Part shown: in pieces, positions 32,312 to 41,640 of the stretch
Layout of the letters: each line of letters begins with the position of its first letter
Numbering within the stretch: the first letter of the stretch is position 1
Assembly (NCBI RefSeq): GCF_002951835.1
Contig: NZ_CP019448.1
Location: 2,405,863-2,469,862, forward strand
Direction: 5' to 3'
Source: Simonsiella muelleri ATCC 29453
GTDB taxonomy: Bacteria; Pseudomonadota; Gammaproteobacteria; Burkholderiales; Neisseriaceae
Length of the DNA stretch: 64,000 bases
Notes under the pieces: generated by a model
What the model was told of the DNA's origin: nothing
Databases searched by the model: none
The model's input: only the letters and a program-made list of their open reading frames with translations
Translations under genes and position numbers: made by a program

Positions 32312-35300
32312 TTAGAAGAAAATGCCATTATTGTAACGTTTAGGATTTATGCTGTAATTGGAAATTTCAGGCACAGGCAAACCTTCGTCTGTTGCTGCAT
32401 CAGCGTGAGTCGGTGGCGAAGATAATGTAGCAGAACTATTAACAACAATTTGTTCTGGTTCATCTTTTTCAGCTGGCTCAATTCTGTCGTTGATGGCATC
32501 AATATTTTCAGCTTGTTCCGTTTGTAATGTATGTTTACGGAACACGGACGCAAATGAATTTTCACCAATTGTTTTGGGCGCAAATGGTGATTTTTTGGGT
32601 GTAGGCGTTTCAACAGGTTTTACCACTTCGCTGCTAACCGATGATACGGTATTCGTTTTTTCAATTGTTTGAGTTGGTGGAGTGTTTTCCGCTACTTGAG
32701 TTGTCTGAATTTTCGGTTTAACTGGAGAGGACTCAATTTCCACTCTAGGCGTAATTTCCCCTGTTGGTACGTTCGTGCTGCCTGAATTTTGTCCTGATTG
32801 AGCATTTACATTTGGTGTGTTTTTGGGTGCTACGACCACTTCAATAGTGGCTTTTTGTGGCACGGCTTGTACCGTAATTGTAGGTTTTTTGGGTTCTATC
32901 GTGTGAACCACTGGTACTACAGAAATTTGTGGTTTTGTTTCTGCAACAGGTTGGTTGGCAATCTGAACGGATTCTACAGAAATTTCTGGTTTTGTTTCTG
33001 CAACAGGTTGGTTGGCAATCTGAACGGATTCTATAGAAATTTGTGGTTTTGTTTCTGCAATAGGTTGGTTGGTAATCTGAACAGATTCTACTTCTATAGA
33101 GATTTCTGGCTTTGTTTCTACAATAGGCTGGTTGGTAATCTGAACCGATTCTATTTCTACAGAGATTTCTGGTTTTGTTTCTACAATAGGCTGGTTGGTA
33201 ATCTGAACCGATTCTATTTCTACAGAGATTTCTGGTTTTGTTTCTGCAACAGGTTGGTTAGCAATCTGAACAGACTCTATTTCTACAGAAATTTCTGGTT
33301 TTGTTTCTGCAACAGGTTGTGCAGGTTTGGTCAATTTGTCGGCTGGCAAACCTGCCATGCTTGCCTGTGTTAGATATTTTGCCAATGAACTGGTTTGTGG
33401 TGCAGAAGGTGCTTTGGGTGGCTCGGGCGCAATCGCTGGTGCAACAGGTCTTTTGTTTATGCTTACTGAAATATTTTTATTTTCAGTGGATTGGATTGTG
33501 GGCGTAGTCTTTTCCACAACGGGTGTTGCGGCTGCCGATTGGGTCTCATCGGGTATGTATTTGGCGAAAATATTTGGTTTTTGGTTATTCGTTAAAATGG
33601 TGGATTTGGGTAATACCATTTGCACGGGCGCGACGTGTAATTCTTCCTCTTCAATGACATGGCACACAGCTGCATTTGCAGGCTGCGTATTTTCAGATGA
33701 TGTGGTGGGGGCTGCGGTTTGGGTAGGTTGTTGGGGTTCTGCATCATCTGGAGCTTCGGCGCGTGATACGGCAACGATTGTGCTGTCAGACGCATTGGCT
33801 AGTGCATCATTTTGCATTGCTTCAAATTCAGGTCGCTGCTTTTTGCCAAACAGCGAACAAAGCCAGCCAAAAAGTCCACCTTTAGACTTTCGTGGTGCAG
33901 ATGAATTGGGTGCATTTGTATTCATGTTATCAGACTCATTTGGCAAAGGTTGATTGGTTTCAATAATTTGTTCAGCATTTTTTTCAGGCTGCCTGAAAGA
34001 TTCGGTGCTGGATTCGGTTATGGTTTGTGGTGGTGTTGGTTCGGAGGCAATGGGTTTGCTTTCGGGCGACACAAGCGAAACAGGGGTATCGGTTGATTTA
34101 ACCAATTTCGCATCTGTTTTCATGCCAACCAATGCGCTTGGTGGTGCGATAATTGGATTATTTGTCAAATTTTCGGGTGTGGCAACCGATTCATTGGTTT
34201 GGGTTGTGTCGGTTTGTGGTGTTTGTTCGCTGGATTTGGGTAACTCGGATTCAGTGATACTGGGTTGCGATGCAACATCATCAAATTCTTCGCCGATTAC
34301 TTCGGGTTTGGGTAAATGCAAACCTGCTTCGGTCAGCACGGCATAAGCGGCTAATTCGTCTGTGTTTCGGCGTAGGTATTGGTGTAATTGCAAAAAATGC
34401 ATTTCCAATTCTGCTGCACGCGCAGGATGGTAATACCAATCCAGTACGGCATTTGCCAATTTTTCTGGTGTGGCATCTTTTTGCAGCAATTCAGGTACAA
34501 CTTCTCTACCCAATAAAATATTGGGTAAACCCACATATTGAATTTTAATTTTGCGCTTGACTAATGCATAAGTCAAAGACGAAATACGGTAACTAATCAC
34601 CATCGGACGTTTGCACAAAGCCACTTCCAATGAAGCAGTCCCACTGGTTACCAATACAACATCAGCTGCTATACACGCCAATTCGGTTTTGGCAGCCTGA
34701 AGACGAATGGGTAAATAACGAAATTCTTCTTGTTGTAAATATTCTTGCAAACACTCGCGTACACCAGCTGAAGGGTAGGGCATCAAGAAGACAGCTTCAG
34801 GTAAGGCTTTGACAATTAAAGCGGCAGCACGTAAGAAAACCGGTGCCATATATTCCACTTCACTCACACGGCTACCGGGGAGCAATGTGAACACGGGTGC
34901 AGTCAAATTTAATTTCAAACGTTCGCGCACGGCTTCGCGACTATTTTCCAGTGGCAGCATTTGTGCCAAAGGGTGTCCAACGTATTCTGCTTTGCCACCA
35001 GCATCACGATACAATTTGGGTTCCATTGGGAACAAACACAAAACCTGATTTACTTGACGCACGATTTTATGTACTCGCTCGGGTTTCCATGCCCACACCG
35101 AAGGGCTAACATAATGTAAAGTAGGAATGCCTGCGGCTTTTAATTTGGCAGCGACTGTTAAATTAAAATCGGGCGAGTCAATGCCAACAAAAACATGTGG
35201 GCTGATTTTGCGTAAATCTTCCACTAAACCACGGCGAATACGCAAAATTTCAAATAGGTTACCCAAAATTTCAGTATAACCGCGTACTGCTAGGGCATCT

Positions 35301-35464
35301 TGTTCATATAAGCTAATTAAACCAGCCGCTTTCATGCGAGGACCACCAATTCCGACAAAACGTGTATTGGGATACTGTTGTTTAAGTGCATCAATTAAAT
35401 GTGCGCCGAGTAAATCGCCAGAGGCTTCGCCAGCGCAGAGTGCGATAATAATTTCTTTATTCAT
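32312..35464 (-). CDS. lpxB: Lipid-A-disaccharide synthase with a 660-residue C-terminal extension
   Basis: A protein of 1050 residues. The first 385 or so are a complete LpxB: LCAGEASGDLLGAHLI, FVGIGGPRMKAAG, HYVSPSVWAWKPERV, TLLPGSRVSEVEYM and LVTSGTASLEVALCKRPMVISYR. It condenses UDP-diacylglucosamine with lipid X in lipid A synthesis at the inner membrane. From about residue 390 the frame continues, without a stop, into a Pro/Thr/Glu/Val-rich, low-complexity region of about 660 residues holding six to seven units of the type QPVAETKPEISVEIESVQI and a basic patch (KSKGGLFGWLCSLFGKKQRP), ending in INPKRYNNGIFF. Known LpxB proteins end near residue 385-390. Fusion with a downstream gene or acquisition of a disordered tail is likely. 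Confidence 0.9.
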   Translation of the reverse strand: MNKEIIIALCAGEASGDLLGAHLIDALKQQYPNTRFVGIGGPRMKAAGLISLYEQDALAVRGYTEILGNLFEILRIRRGLVEDLRKISPHVFVGIDSPDFNLTVAAKLKAAGIPTLHYVSPSVWAWKPERVHKIVRQVNQVLCLFPMEPKLYRDAGGKAEYVGHPLAQMLPLENSREAVRERLKLNLTAPVFTLLPGSRVSEVEYMAPVFLRAAALIVKALPEAVFLMPYPSAGVRECLQEYLQQEEFRYLPIRLQAAKTELACIAADVVLVTSGTASLEVALCKRPMVISYRISSLTYALVKRKIKIQYVGLPNILLGREVVPELLQKDATPEKLANAVLDWYYHPARAAELEMHFLQLHQYLRRNTDELAAYAVLTEAGLHLPKPEVIGEEFDDVASQPSITESELPKSSEQTPQTDTTQTNESVATPENLTNNPIIAPPSALVGMKTDAKLVKSTDTPVSLVSPESKPIASEPTPPQTITESSTESFRQPEKNAEQIIETNQPLPNESDNMNTNAPNSSAPRKSKGGLFGWLCSLFGKKQRPEFEAMQNDALANASDSTIVAVSRAEAPDDAEPQQPTQTAAPTTSSENTQPANAAVCHVIEEEELHVAPVQMVLPKSTILTNNQKPNIFAKYIPDETQSAAATPVVEKTTPTIQSTENKNISVSINKRPVAPAIAPEPPKAPSAPQTSSLAKYLTQASMAGLPADKLTKPAQPVAETKPEISVEIESVQIANQPVAETKPEISVEIESVQITNQPIVETKPEISVEIESVQITNQPIVETKPEISIEVESVQITNQPIAETKPQISIESVQIANQPVAETKPEISVESVQIANQPVAETKPQISVVPVVHTIEPKKPTITVQAVPQKATIEVVVAPKNTPNVNAQSGQNSGSTNVPTGEITPRVEIESSPVKPKIQTTQVAENTPPTQTIEKTNTVSSVSSEVVKPVETPTPKKSPFAPKTIGENSFASVFRKHTLQTEQAENIDAINDRIEPAEKDEPEQIVVNSSATLSSPPTHADAATDEGLPVPEISNYSINPKRYNNGIFF
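32925..33320. repeat. Tandem 57/63-bp repeats in the lpxB extension
   Basis: Six complete units and one partial unit encode 21-residue (or 19-residue) segments QP(V/I)(A/V)ETKP(E/Q)IS-type. Neighbouring units are close to identical in DNA, a sign of recent expansion. Confidence 0.85.
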
Positions 35465-35793
35465 AAAAATATTTTGTTTACTTTAATTGTTTAAATTTTT
35501 ATTGTTGGTCAATGGTTAGTGTATTTTGTTTCAGGCTGTTTGAAAATATAATTCTTAGATAAAAAAATGAATTGTACAAAAAAATAGTCATCTAAGAAAT
35601 GCAAATTCACAAATATAGTGAAATTTTGCCAATGTTTTCTTATTGAATTCAATTTGAGGCAATAGGGTGCCAGTTTACGCCGAAGAATAAAAATTAGAAT
35701 TGTATTACTTTATTTTTAAATGACTATATATCTCTGACATAAGTTGAACCGTGGTTTAACCTACACTTAATTGATTTATTGACTCAATTCTGG
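35465..35793. other. Intergenic region upstream of lpxB
   Basis: 329 bases, AT-rich. It holds a degenerate DUS (TTTCAGGCTGTTTGAA at about 35529) and no gene, tRNA or clear hairpin. The lpxB promoter is presumably in it, but I could not single one out. Confidence 0.4.
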
Positions 35794-35997
35794 TTATTCT
35801 TTTTCATTAGCTGAATTTTGTTGTTCTTGCCATTTAGCGATGCGGTTACGTCGCCGTACCATCGCCACCCATACTGCAAATACTGTTGGCAAAATTGTCC
35901 AAAATACTAAGTAAATTAACGCTCGCGCCACACTCGGTTGCGCTAATGAAAACATCATTGTGGTAAATACATATCCAATTAATACGATATGCCACAT
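35794..35997 (-). CDS. Small two-helix membrane protein
   Basis: A protein of 67 residues with hydrophobic segments at about 3-19 and 26-47, an Arg-rich turn (VRRRNRIAKWQEQQ) and a polar C-terminus. It has no known family that I recognise. It lies upstream of lpxB on the same strand but 330 bases away, and downstream of the LysM gene. An ACTCCT-like complement upstream gives a good ribosome site (AGGAGT, six bases before the ATG), which supports it as a true gene. Confidence 0.55.
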   Translation of the reverse strand: MWHIVLIGYVFTTMMFSLAQPSVARALIYLVFWTILPTVFAVWVAMVRRRNRIAKWQEQQNSANEKE

Positions 35998-36070
35998 TTT
36001 TTTACTCCTTAAAATTTTTTCAGGCAGCCTGAAAAATATCCAAGCTGCCTGAAAATAAATAAATTTCTAA

Positions 36071-37342
36071 TTATTTAGATTTTTTCAATGTATCAATCAT
36101 ACCGTCTTTTTGGAAGTTTGCATCGTCAAATGTTTCCAAATCTTGACCAGGTTCACGCAACACATCTTCAGTACTCACATTGGATTTGCTCTCTAACACA
36201 ATTGCAGATGATGCGTGTTCACTGGTACGATACACCATCACTAAGCCAACTTCTTCAGTTGGTAAACTCAAAATTTTAGTGGCTTTTTTGTCTGGGTTGT
36301 TCCATTCGGTTTGTACTAAGCGATTGCCTTTATAGACAGACAACACCGTACCTTCGTCCACGCCATCGGCCAAGCCTTTATTCAGAATCACGCTTTGACC
36401 CACACCAGTTTCCGATACGCCGTCCATCACGGAAACAATACGCGCTTCCACAGGAGAATCTGGTGTGTGTGGCATCGCATTAAATTGTGTTATCACGTCT
36501 GGTTTGCGAATAATGTAATCGCCACGCATGATTTCAGATGCGGCGGTTTTTACTTGCAATGGCACTGCTGTGCGAACGGCAGTTGGTTTTTTCTCGCTGT
36601 CTAATTTCACATAATATTCATCGCCAGCCAATTTAGCTTCCATTTTGGCACGTTGTTTGGCACTGTATCCATTTAATGCGGTGCTATTGTTGCGTTCTGC
36701 TAACGCGGTGTTATCGTTGCTCAATGTGGTTAATTCGCCACTAAATTCAACCAATTTACCCAATGATTTGCCTGTAATTGGATCTTTCAAATCTTGTACT
36801 ACGCGGAAACTCAAATATTCGCCTGGTTCAATGATGCCGTCAGCATAAATGCGATCGCCATTGGTGTAAATATTGCGTCCATCTGCGCCAGCAACCACGC
36901 GTGGAGCGTGTGTCAATTCATTTGCGCTAACAAATTGCGGGTGTTTCATAAATAAGCGGTAAAAATCCACGTCTAAAGTTTGGATACCGTAGCCAGAACC
37001 TAAATCACGCACTTGTGGATGCAATTTGATGAAACCACTTTTACGACCCGATGCGCCTTTGCCAACACGCAACACAGGACGACCATTCACATAAGTCAAA
37101 TACAACACTTGACCAGGATAAATCCAATGTGGGTTGCGAATTTTTGCACGGTTTACATTCCACAAGCTGGGCCATTGGTATGGGCGATACAAATATTTGC
37201 CTGAAATGCCCCATAAGGTGTCACCTTGCTTCACAACATAGCGTTTAGGTGCATTGGGTTTGACTTGCAAACCTTTGGCAAAAACAGGTGCAGAAATGGC
37301 TATTCCAGCCACGCACAACATTGTCATAATGGATTTATTCAT
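36071..37342 (-). CDS. LysM-domain envelope protein
   Basis: A protein of 423 residues with a signal peptide (MNKSIMTMLCVAGIAISAPVFA, cut before KGLQV) and one LysM domain (YVVKQGDTLWGISGKYLYRPYQWPSLWNVN to YPGQVLYL, about 34-82) that should bind peptidoglycan. A domain of about 330 residues with no recognised catalytic motif follows. It is conserved in Neisseriaceae, where it is divergent from def as here. It is periplasmic or associated with the cell wall. The start at 37340-37342 follows AGAGAG by six bases. Confidence 0.85.
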   Translation of the reverse strand: MNKSIMTMLCVAGIAISAPVFAKGLQVKPNAPKRYVVKQGDTLWGISGKYLYRPYQWPSLWNVNRAKIRNPHWIYPGQVLYLTYVNGRPVLRVGKGASGRKSGFIKLHPQVRDLGSGYGIQTLDVDFYRLFMKHPQFVSANELTHAPRVVAGADGRNIYTNGDRIYADGIIEPGEYLSFRVVQDLKDPITGKSLGKLVEFSGELTTLSNDNTALAERNNSTALNGYSAKQRAKMEAKLAGDEYYVKLDSEKKPTAVRTAVPLQVKTAASEIMRGDYIIRKPDVITQFNAMPHTPDSPVEARIVSVMDGVSETGVGQSVILNKGLADGVDEGTVLSVYKGNRLVQTEWNNPDKKATKILSLPTEEVGLVMVYRTSEHASSAIVLESKSNVSTEDVLREPGQDLETFDDANFQKDGMIDTLKKSK

Positions 37343-37493
37343 TGCAACTCTCTTTAGTTAATTAAAAAACAGGGAAACATAAACCGAATGATAGTGCATT
37401 TCAATAGAAAAATGCCAGTTTTTATGTTATTTTCTTGTTACAAATGGCAAGTTTGCCACACACATTTTGAATAATTACTTTTGAGACAATAAA

Positions 37494-38009
37494 ATGGCAC
37501 TTCTCCCCATCTTAAAATATCCAGATCCGAAATTACATACAGTTGCTAAACCTGTGAGTGAAGTAAATGACCGCATCAAAAAATTGGTGGCAGATATGGC
37601 GGAAACCATGTATGAATCACGCGGCATAGGCTTGGCTGCCACACAAGTTGATGTTCATGAGCGTGTGGTGGTTATTGATTTATCTGAAGAACGCAACCAA
37701 CTGATTACCCTGATTAATCCAATTATTACCCACAAAGACGGTGAAACCACTTACGAAGAAGGTTGCTTATCTGTTCCAGGTGTGTATGACACGGTAACTC
37801 GTGCCGAACGTGTAACCGTAGAATTTTTGGACGCAGACGGTCATGCACAAAAATTGGATGCAGACGGTTTATTAGCGATTTGTATCCAACACGAATTGGA
37901 TCATCTGCAAGGCAAAGTGTTTGTGGAATATTTGTCGCCACTCAAACAAAATCGCATCAAAACCAAAATGAAAAAACGTGAACGCGAAGAAATGCGCCAT
38001 AATATGTAA
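37494..38009 (+). CDS. def: Peptide deformylase
   Basis: Removes the formyl group from nascent proteins. The protein has 171 residues. All three metal motifs are present: RGIGLAATQVDV, EEGCLSVPGV (Cys ligand) and QHELDHLQGKVF (two His ligands and the catalytic Glu). It is divergent from the LysM gene. In many Neisseriaceae fmt follows; here radA follows 65 bases on instead, after a DUS (38022-38036). Confidence 0.96.
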   Translation: MALLPILKYPDPKLHTVAKPVSEVNDRIKKLVADMAETMYESRGIGLAATQVDVHERVVVIDLSEERNQLITLINPIITHKDGETTYEEGCLSVPGVYDTVTRAERVTVEFLDADGHAQKLDADGLLAICIQHELDHLQGKVFVEYLSPLKQNRIKTKMKKREREEMRHNM

Positions 38010-38074
38010 ATGCGATTGTTTTCAGGCAGCCTGAAAATTTTGCAAAATAAATTAAACAAATTAAACAAATCAAC

Positions 38075-39460
38075 ATGGCAAAAGCCCCCAAAATCGTTTA
38101 CCAATGCACCGAATGCGGTGGAACTTCCCCCAAATGGGTTGGCAAATGCCCCCATTGTGGCGAATGGAACACGCTTACCGAAAACTTAGCCGCACCCGAA
38201 TCTAAAAACGCGCGTTTCCAATCTTGGGCGGCTGAAACCACACAAGTACAAGAACTTTCCAAAGTTACCGCTCAAGAAGTCCCACGCGAAGCCACAGGCA
38301 TGGGCGAACTGGATCGTGTGTTGGGTGGTGGATTGGTAGATGGTGCGGTGATTTTGCTCGGTGGCGACCCCGGTATTGGCAAATCTACGCTATTGTTGCA
38401 AACCATCGCTTTAATGGCGAAAAAGCGCAACGTTTTATATGTTTCGGGCGAAGAATCCGCGCAACAAGTGGCATTGCGTTCGCAGCGTTTGGGATTAAAT
38501 GCGGACGGTGTGCATTTATTGGCAGAAATTCGTTTGGAAGCGATTCAGGCAGCCTTAAAACAACACAAGCCATCTGTGGTGGTGATTGACTCCATTCAAA
38601 CCATGTATTCTGACCAAATCACGTCCGCTCCTGGCTCGGTGTCGCAAGTGCGCGAATGTGCAGCACAACTTACACGAATGGCCAAACAAATGGGCATTGC
38701 AATGATTTTTGTTGGACACGTTACCAAAGATGGCGCAATCGCCGGCCCGCGTGTATTGGAACACATGGTGGATACCGTGTTGTATTTTGAAGGCGACCAG
38801 CATTCCAATTACCGCATGATTCGCGCGATTAAAAACCGTTTTGGTGCAGCGAATGAGTTGGGCGTATTTGCGATGACAGAAACGGGTTTAAAAGGCGTTT
38901 CCAATCCATCAGCAATTTTTTTGGCGAGTTATCGCGACGATGTGGCGGGTTCATGCGTGTTGGTTACGCAAGAAGGAAGCCGTCCGCTTTTAGTAGAAAT
39001 TCAAGCATTAGTGGACGATGCACACGGATTTACGCCCAAGCGTTTAACCGTTGGCTTGGAACAAAACCGCCTTGCCATGTTGTTGGCGGTATTAAATCGT
39101 CATGCGGGGATTGCCTGTTTTGACCAAGATGTGTTTTTGAATGCAGTCGGGGGGGTGAAAATTAGCGAACCTGCGGCGGATTTGGCGGTTATTTTGGCGA
39201 TGTTATCCAGTTTCCGAAATAAACCTCTGCCCGAGAAAATGGTAGCGTTTGGTGAAATTGGTTTAAGTGGTGAAATTCGTCCTGTGCCGCGTGGTCAAGA
39301 GCGTTTGAAAGAAGCAGAGAAATTGGGTTTCAAACGTGCGATTGTGCCAAAAGCCAATTTACCCAAAAATGCCCCAAAAGATTTTCCCAATTTGCAAATT
39401 TATGGCGTGGACAATTTGCAAGATGCCGTGAGTTTGTGTCGCGATTTGGCAGACGAATAA
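38075..39460 (+). CDS. radA: DNA repair protein RadA
   Basis: A protein of 461 residues. The N-terminal zinc finger (CTECGGTSPKWVGKCPHCGEW, four Cys) is followed by a RecA-like ATPase (GGDPGIGKSTLLLQ Walker A, VVVIDSIQTMY Walker B), the RadA signature KNRFGAANELGVF, and a C-terminal Lon-like domain. It promotes branch migration during recombination, including the strand invasion step of natural transformation, which fits the uptake-sequence-rich genome. A truncated DUS (ATTCAGGCAGCCTTAAAA) lies within the gene at about 38546. Confidence 0.96.
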   Translation: MAKAPKIVYQCTECGGTSPKWVGKCPHCGEWNTLTENLAAPESKNARFQSWAAETTQVQELSKVTAQEVPREATGMGELDRVLGGGLVDGAVILLGGDPGIGKSTLLLQTIALMAKKRNVLYVSGEESAQQVALRSQRLGLNADGVHLLAEIRLEAIQAALKQHKPSVVVIDSIQTMYSDQITSAPGSVSQVRECAAQLTRMAKQMGIAMIFVGHVTKDGAIAGPRVLEHMVDTVLYFEGDQHSNYRMIRAIKNRFGAANELGVFAMTETGLKGVSNPSAIFLASYRDDVAGSCVLVTQEGSRPLLVEIQALVDDAHGFTPKRLTVGLEQNRLAMLLAVLNRHAGIACFDQDVFLNAVGGVKISEPAADLAVILAMLSSFRNKPLPEKMVAFGEIGLSGEIRPVPRGQERLKEAEKLGFKRAIVPKANLPKNAPKDFPNLQIYGVDNLQDAVSLCRDLADE

Positions 39461-39462
39461 TT

Positions 39463-39605
39463 TTCAGGCTGCCTGAAAGAACCACGCATCTCGTAAAACA
39501 ATCAGCGCAATCATTTTCAGGCTGCCTGAAAAAGCGTACAATCGACACAATTATTTTTTTGAAAACAACAAGGCAGCCTGAAACCCTTTTCAGGCTGCCT
39601 GAACA
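39463..39605. repeat. Cluster of four DUS copies between radA and mnmG
   Basis: Copies begin at about 39463, 39511, 39571 and 39587. The last two form an inverted pair (CAGGCAGCCTGAAA...TTTCAGGCTGCCTG) that can act as a terminator for radA. Confidence 0.85.
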
Positions 39606-39626
39606 ATTAATGAAAGCAAAACACAC

Positions 39627-41513
39627 ATGATTTACCCAAAAACCTATGATGTCATCGTGGTAGGTGGCGGACACGCAGGCACAGAAGCCGCACTCGCCGC
39701 TGCACGCATGGGCGCACAAACGTTATTGCTCTCCCACAACATTGAAACGCTTGGACAAATGTCGTGCAATCCAGCCATTGGTGGCATTGGCAAAGGACAT
39801 TTGGTACGTGAAGTTGATGCACTTGGCGGCGCAATGGCACTTGCCACCGACAAATCAGGCATACAATTTCGCCGTTTGAATGCATCAAAAGGCGCAGCCG
39901 TCCGCGCCACACGCGCTCAAGCCGACCGTATTTTGTATAAAGTGGCTATTCGTGAAATGCTTGAAAATCAAGAAAATTTAGAATTATTTCAACAAGCCGT
40001 AACGGATATTACTTTAGATGGCGACCGCGTTTCGGGTGTCAATACGGCGATGGGTTTGGAATTTAAAGCGCGTTCAGTAGTTTTGACGGCTGGCACATTC
40101 TTATCAGGCAAAATTCACATCGGTTTAGAAAACTACGAAGGTGGACGCGCTGGCGACCCAGCCGCTAAAACCTTAGGTACACGCTTGCGCGAAATGAATT
40201 TACCACAAGGTAGGCTGAAAACAGGCACACCGCCGCGTATTGATGGGCGCACAATTGATTTTAGCCAATTAACCGAACAAGCTGGCGACACGCCTACCCC
40301 CATATTTTCCGTACGCGGTAATCAAGCGATGCACCCACGTCAAATTTCGTGTTGGATTACACATACTAATTTGAAAACACACGAAATTATCCGAAGTGGC
40401 TTTGACCGCAGTCCCATGTTTACAGGCAAAATTGAAGGTGTTGGGCCGCGCTATTGCCCGTCTATTGAAGACAAAATCAACCGTTTCGCCGACAAAGACA
40501 GCCATCAAATTTTCCTAGAACCCGAAGGCTTAACCACCCACGAATATTATCCCAATGGCATTTCCACCAGTTTGCCATTTGACATTCAATTGGCACTCGT
40601 TCGCAGCATGAAAGGTCTTGAAAATGCGCATATTTTGCGACCAGGTTACGCAATTGAATACGATTATTTTGACCCACGCAACCTGAAAGCCAGCATGGAA
40701 ACCAAAACCATTGCTGGGCTATTTTTCGCAGGGCAAATCAACGGCACGACAGGTTACGAAGAAGCCGCTGCACAAGGCTTGTTGGCGGGCGCAAACGCGG
40801 TGCAATTTGTTCGCGAACAAGACCCCTTGCTGTTGCGCCGCGAACAAGCGTATTTGGGCGTGTTGGTAGATGATTTGATTACCAAAGGTGTAAATGAACC
40901 GTATCGTATGTTTACCAGCCGCGCTGAATACCGTTTGCAGTTGCGCGAAGACAATGCTGATATGCGTTTGACCGAATTGGGGTACCGAATTGGCTTGGTG
41001 TCGGAGCAACAGTGGCGCGATTTTGGTACCAAACGAGAAAACATTGAACGTGAAATCCAACGTTTAAAATCAACGTGGTACACGCCATTAAAATTAGATG
41101 TGGCGGAGCAAGAACGCGTATTCGGACAAAAATTGGCGCGTGAAGCGAATTTACACGATTTGTTGCGCCGACCAAATTTGGATTATACCAAACTGATGAC
41201 GCTGCCAAACGCATTACCTGAAAGTCCTTTGGCTGATGATGTGGTGGAACAAGTTGAAATTCAAGTAAAATATCAAGGCTATATTGACCGCCAAAACGAT
41301 GAAATTGATAGTCGCCGCGACATTGAGACTTTAAGGCTGCCTGAAAACATTGATTATGCCAAAGTCAAAGGTTTATCGGCAGAAGTGCAGCAAAAACTCA
41401 ATAAATACAAACCTGAAACCGTTGGGCAAGCGAGCCGTATTTCAGGCGTTACCCCTGCGGCGGTAGCATTGTTAATGGTACATTTAAAACGTGGGTTTAA
41501 AGAGGCAAAATAA
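39627..41513 (+). CDS. mnmG: tRNA uridine-5-carboxymethylaminomethyl modification enzyme, FAD subunit
   Basis: A protein of 628 residues, normal for MnmG/GidA. It has the FAD-binding start VIVVGGGHAGTEAALAAARMG, then MSCNPAIGGIGKGHLVREVDALGGAM, RRLNASKGAAVRATRAQADR, GQINGTTGYEEAAAQGLLAGANA and the C-terminal RISGVTPAAVALLMVHLK. With MnmE it modifies wobble uridines of several tRNAs. A DUS near the 3' end is read as LRLPEN. It ends just before a 31-bp repeat palindrome. Confidence 0.97.
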   Translation: MIYPKTYDVIVVGGGHAGTEAALAAARMGAQTLLLSHNIETLGQMSCNPAIGGIGKGHLVREVDALGGAMALATDKSGIQFRRLNASKGAAVRATRAQADRILYKVAIREMLENQENLELFQQAVTDITLDGDRVSGVNTAMGLEFKARSVVLTAGTFLSGKIHIGLENYEGGRAGDPAAKTLGTRLREMNLPQGRLKTGTPPRIDGRTIDFSQLTEQAGDTPTPIFSVRGNQAMHPRQISCWITHTNLKTHEIIRSGFDRSPMFTGKIEGVGPRYCPSIEDKINRFADKDSHQIFLEPEGLTTHEYYPNGISTSLPFDIQLALVRSMKGLENAHILRPGYAIEYDYFDPRNLKASMETKTIAGLFFAGQINGTTGYEEAAAQGLLAGANAVQFVREQDPLLLRREQAYLGVLVDDLITKGVNEPYRMFTSRAEYRLQLREDNADMRLTELGYRIGLVSEQQWRDFGTKRENIEREIQRLKSTWYTPLKLDVAEQERVFGQKLAREANLHDLLRRPNLDYTKLMTLPNALPESPLADDVVEQVEIQVKYQGYIDRQNDEIDSRRDIETLRLPENIDYAKVKGLSAEVQQKLNKYKPETVGQASRISGVTPAAVALLMVHLKRGFKEAK

Positions 41514-41519
41514 GAAATT

Positions 41520-41550
41520 AGAACCTATGTTCATTACGAACACAGGTTCT
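41520..41550. repeat. MITE-like element (AGAACC family), copy 5, minimal
   Basis: The two ends AGAACCTATGTTC and GAACACAGGTTCT are separated by five bases, giving a 31-bp hairpin six bases after the mnmG stop. It may double as a terminator. Confidence 0.65.
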
Positions 41551-41640
41551 AATTTTAAATAATTATAAAATCACAAAAGGGCAGATAAGGAATCTGCCCC
41601 CATGTTAGCCCAAGCAAAGATATCGTGCATCACACGAGAA

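Noticed and set aside
32798..33373. 191-codon open frame antisense to the lpxB tail, with repeated FCFCNRLVGNLN-type units
   Set aside because: It is the mirror of the tandem repeats on the coding strand; composition (Phe/Cys/Trp-rich) and lack of a ribosome site speak against it.
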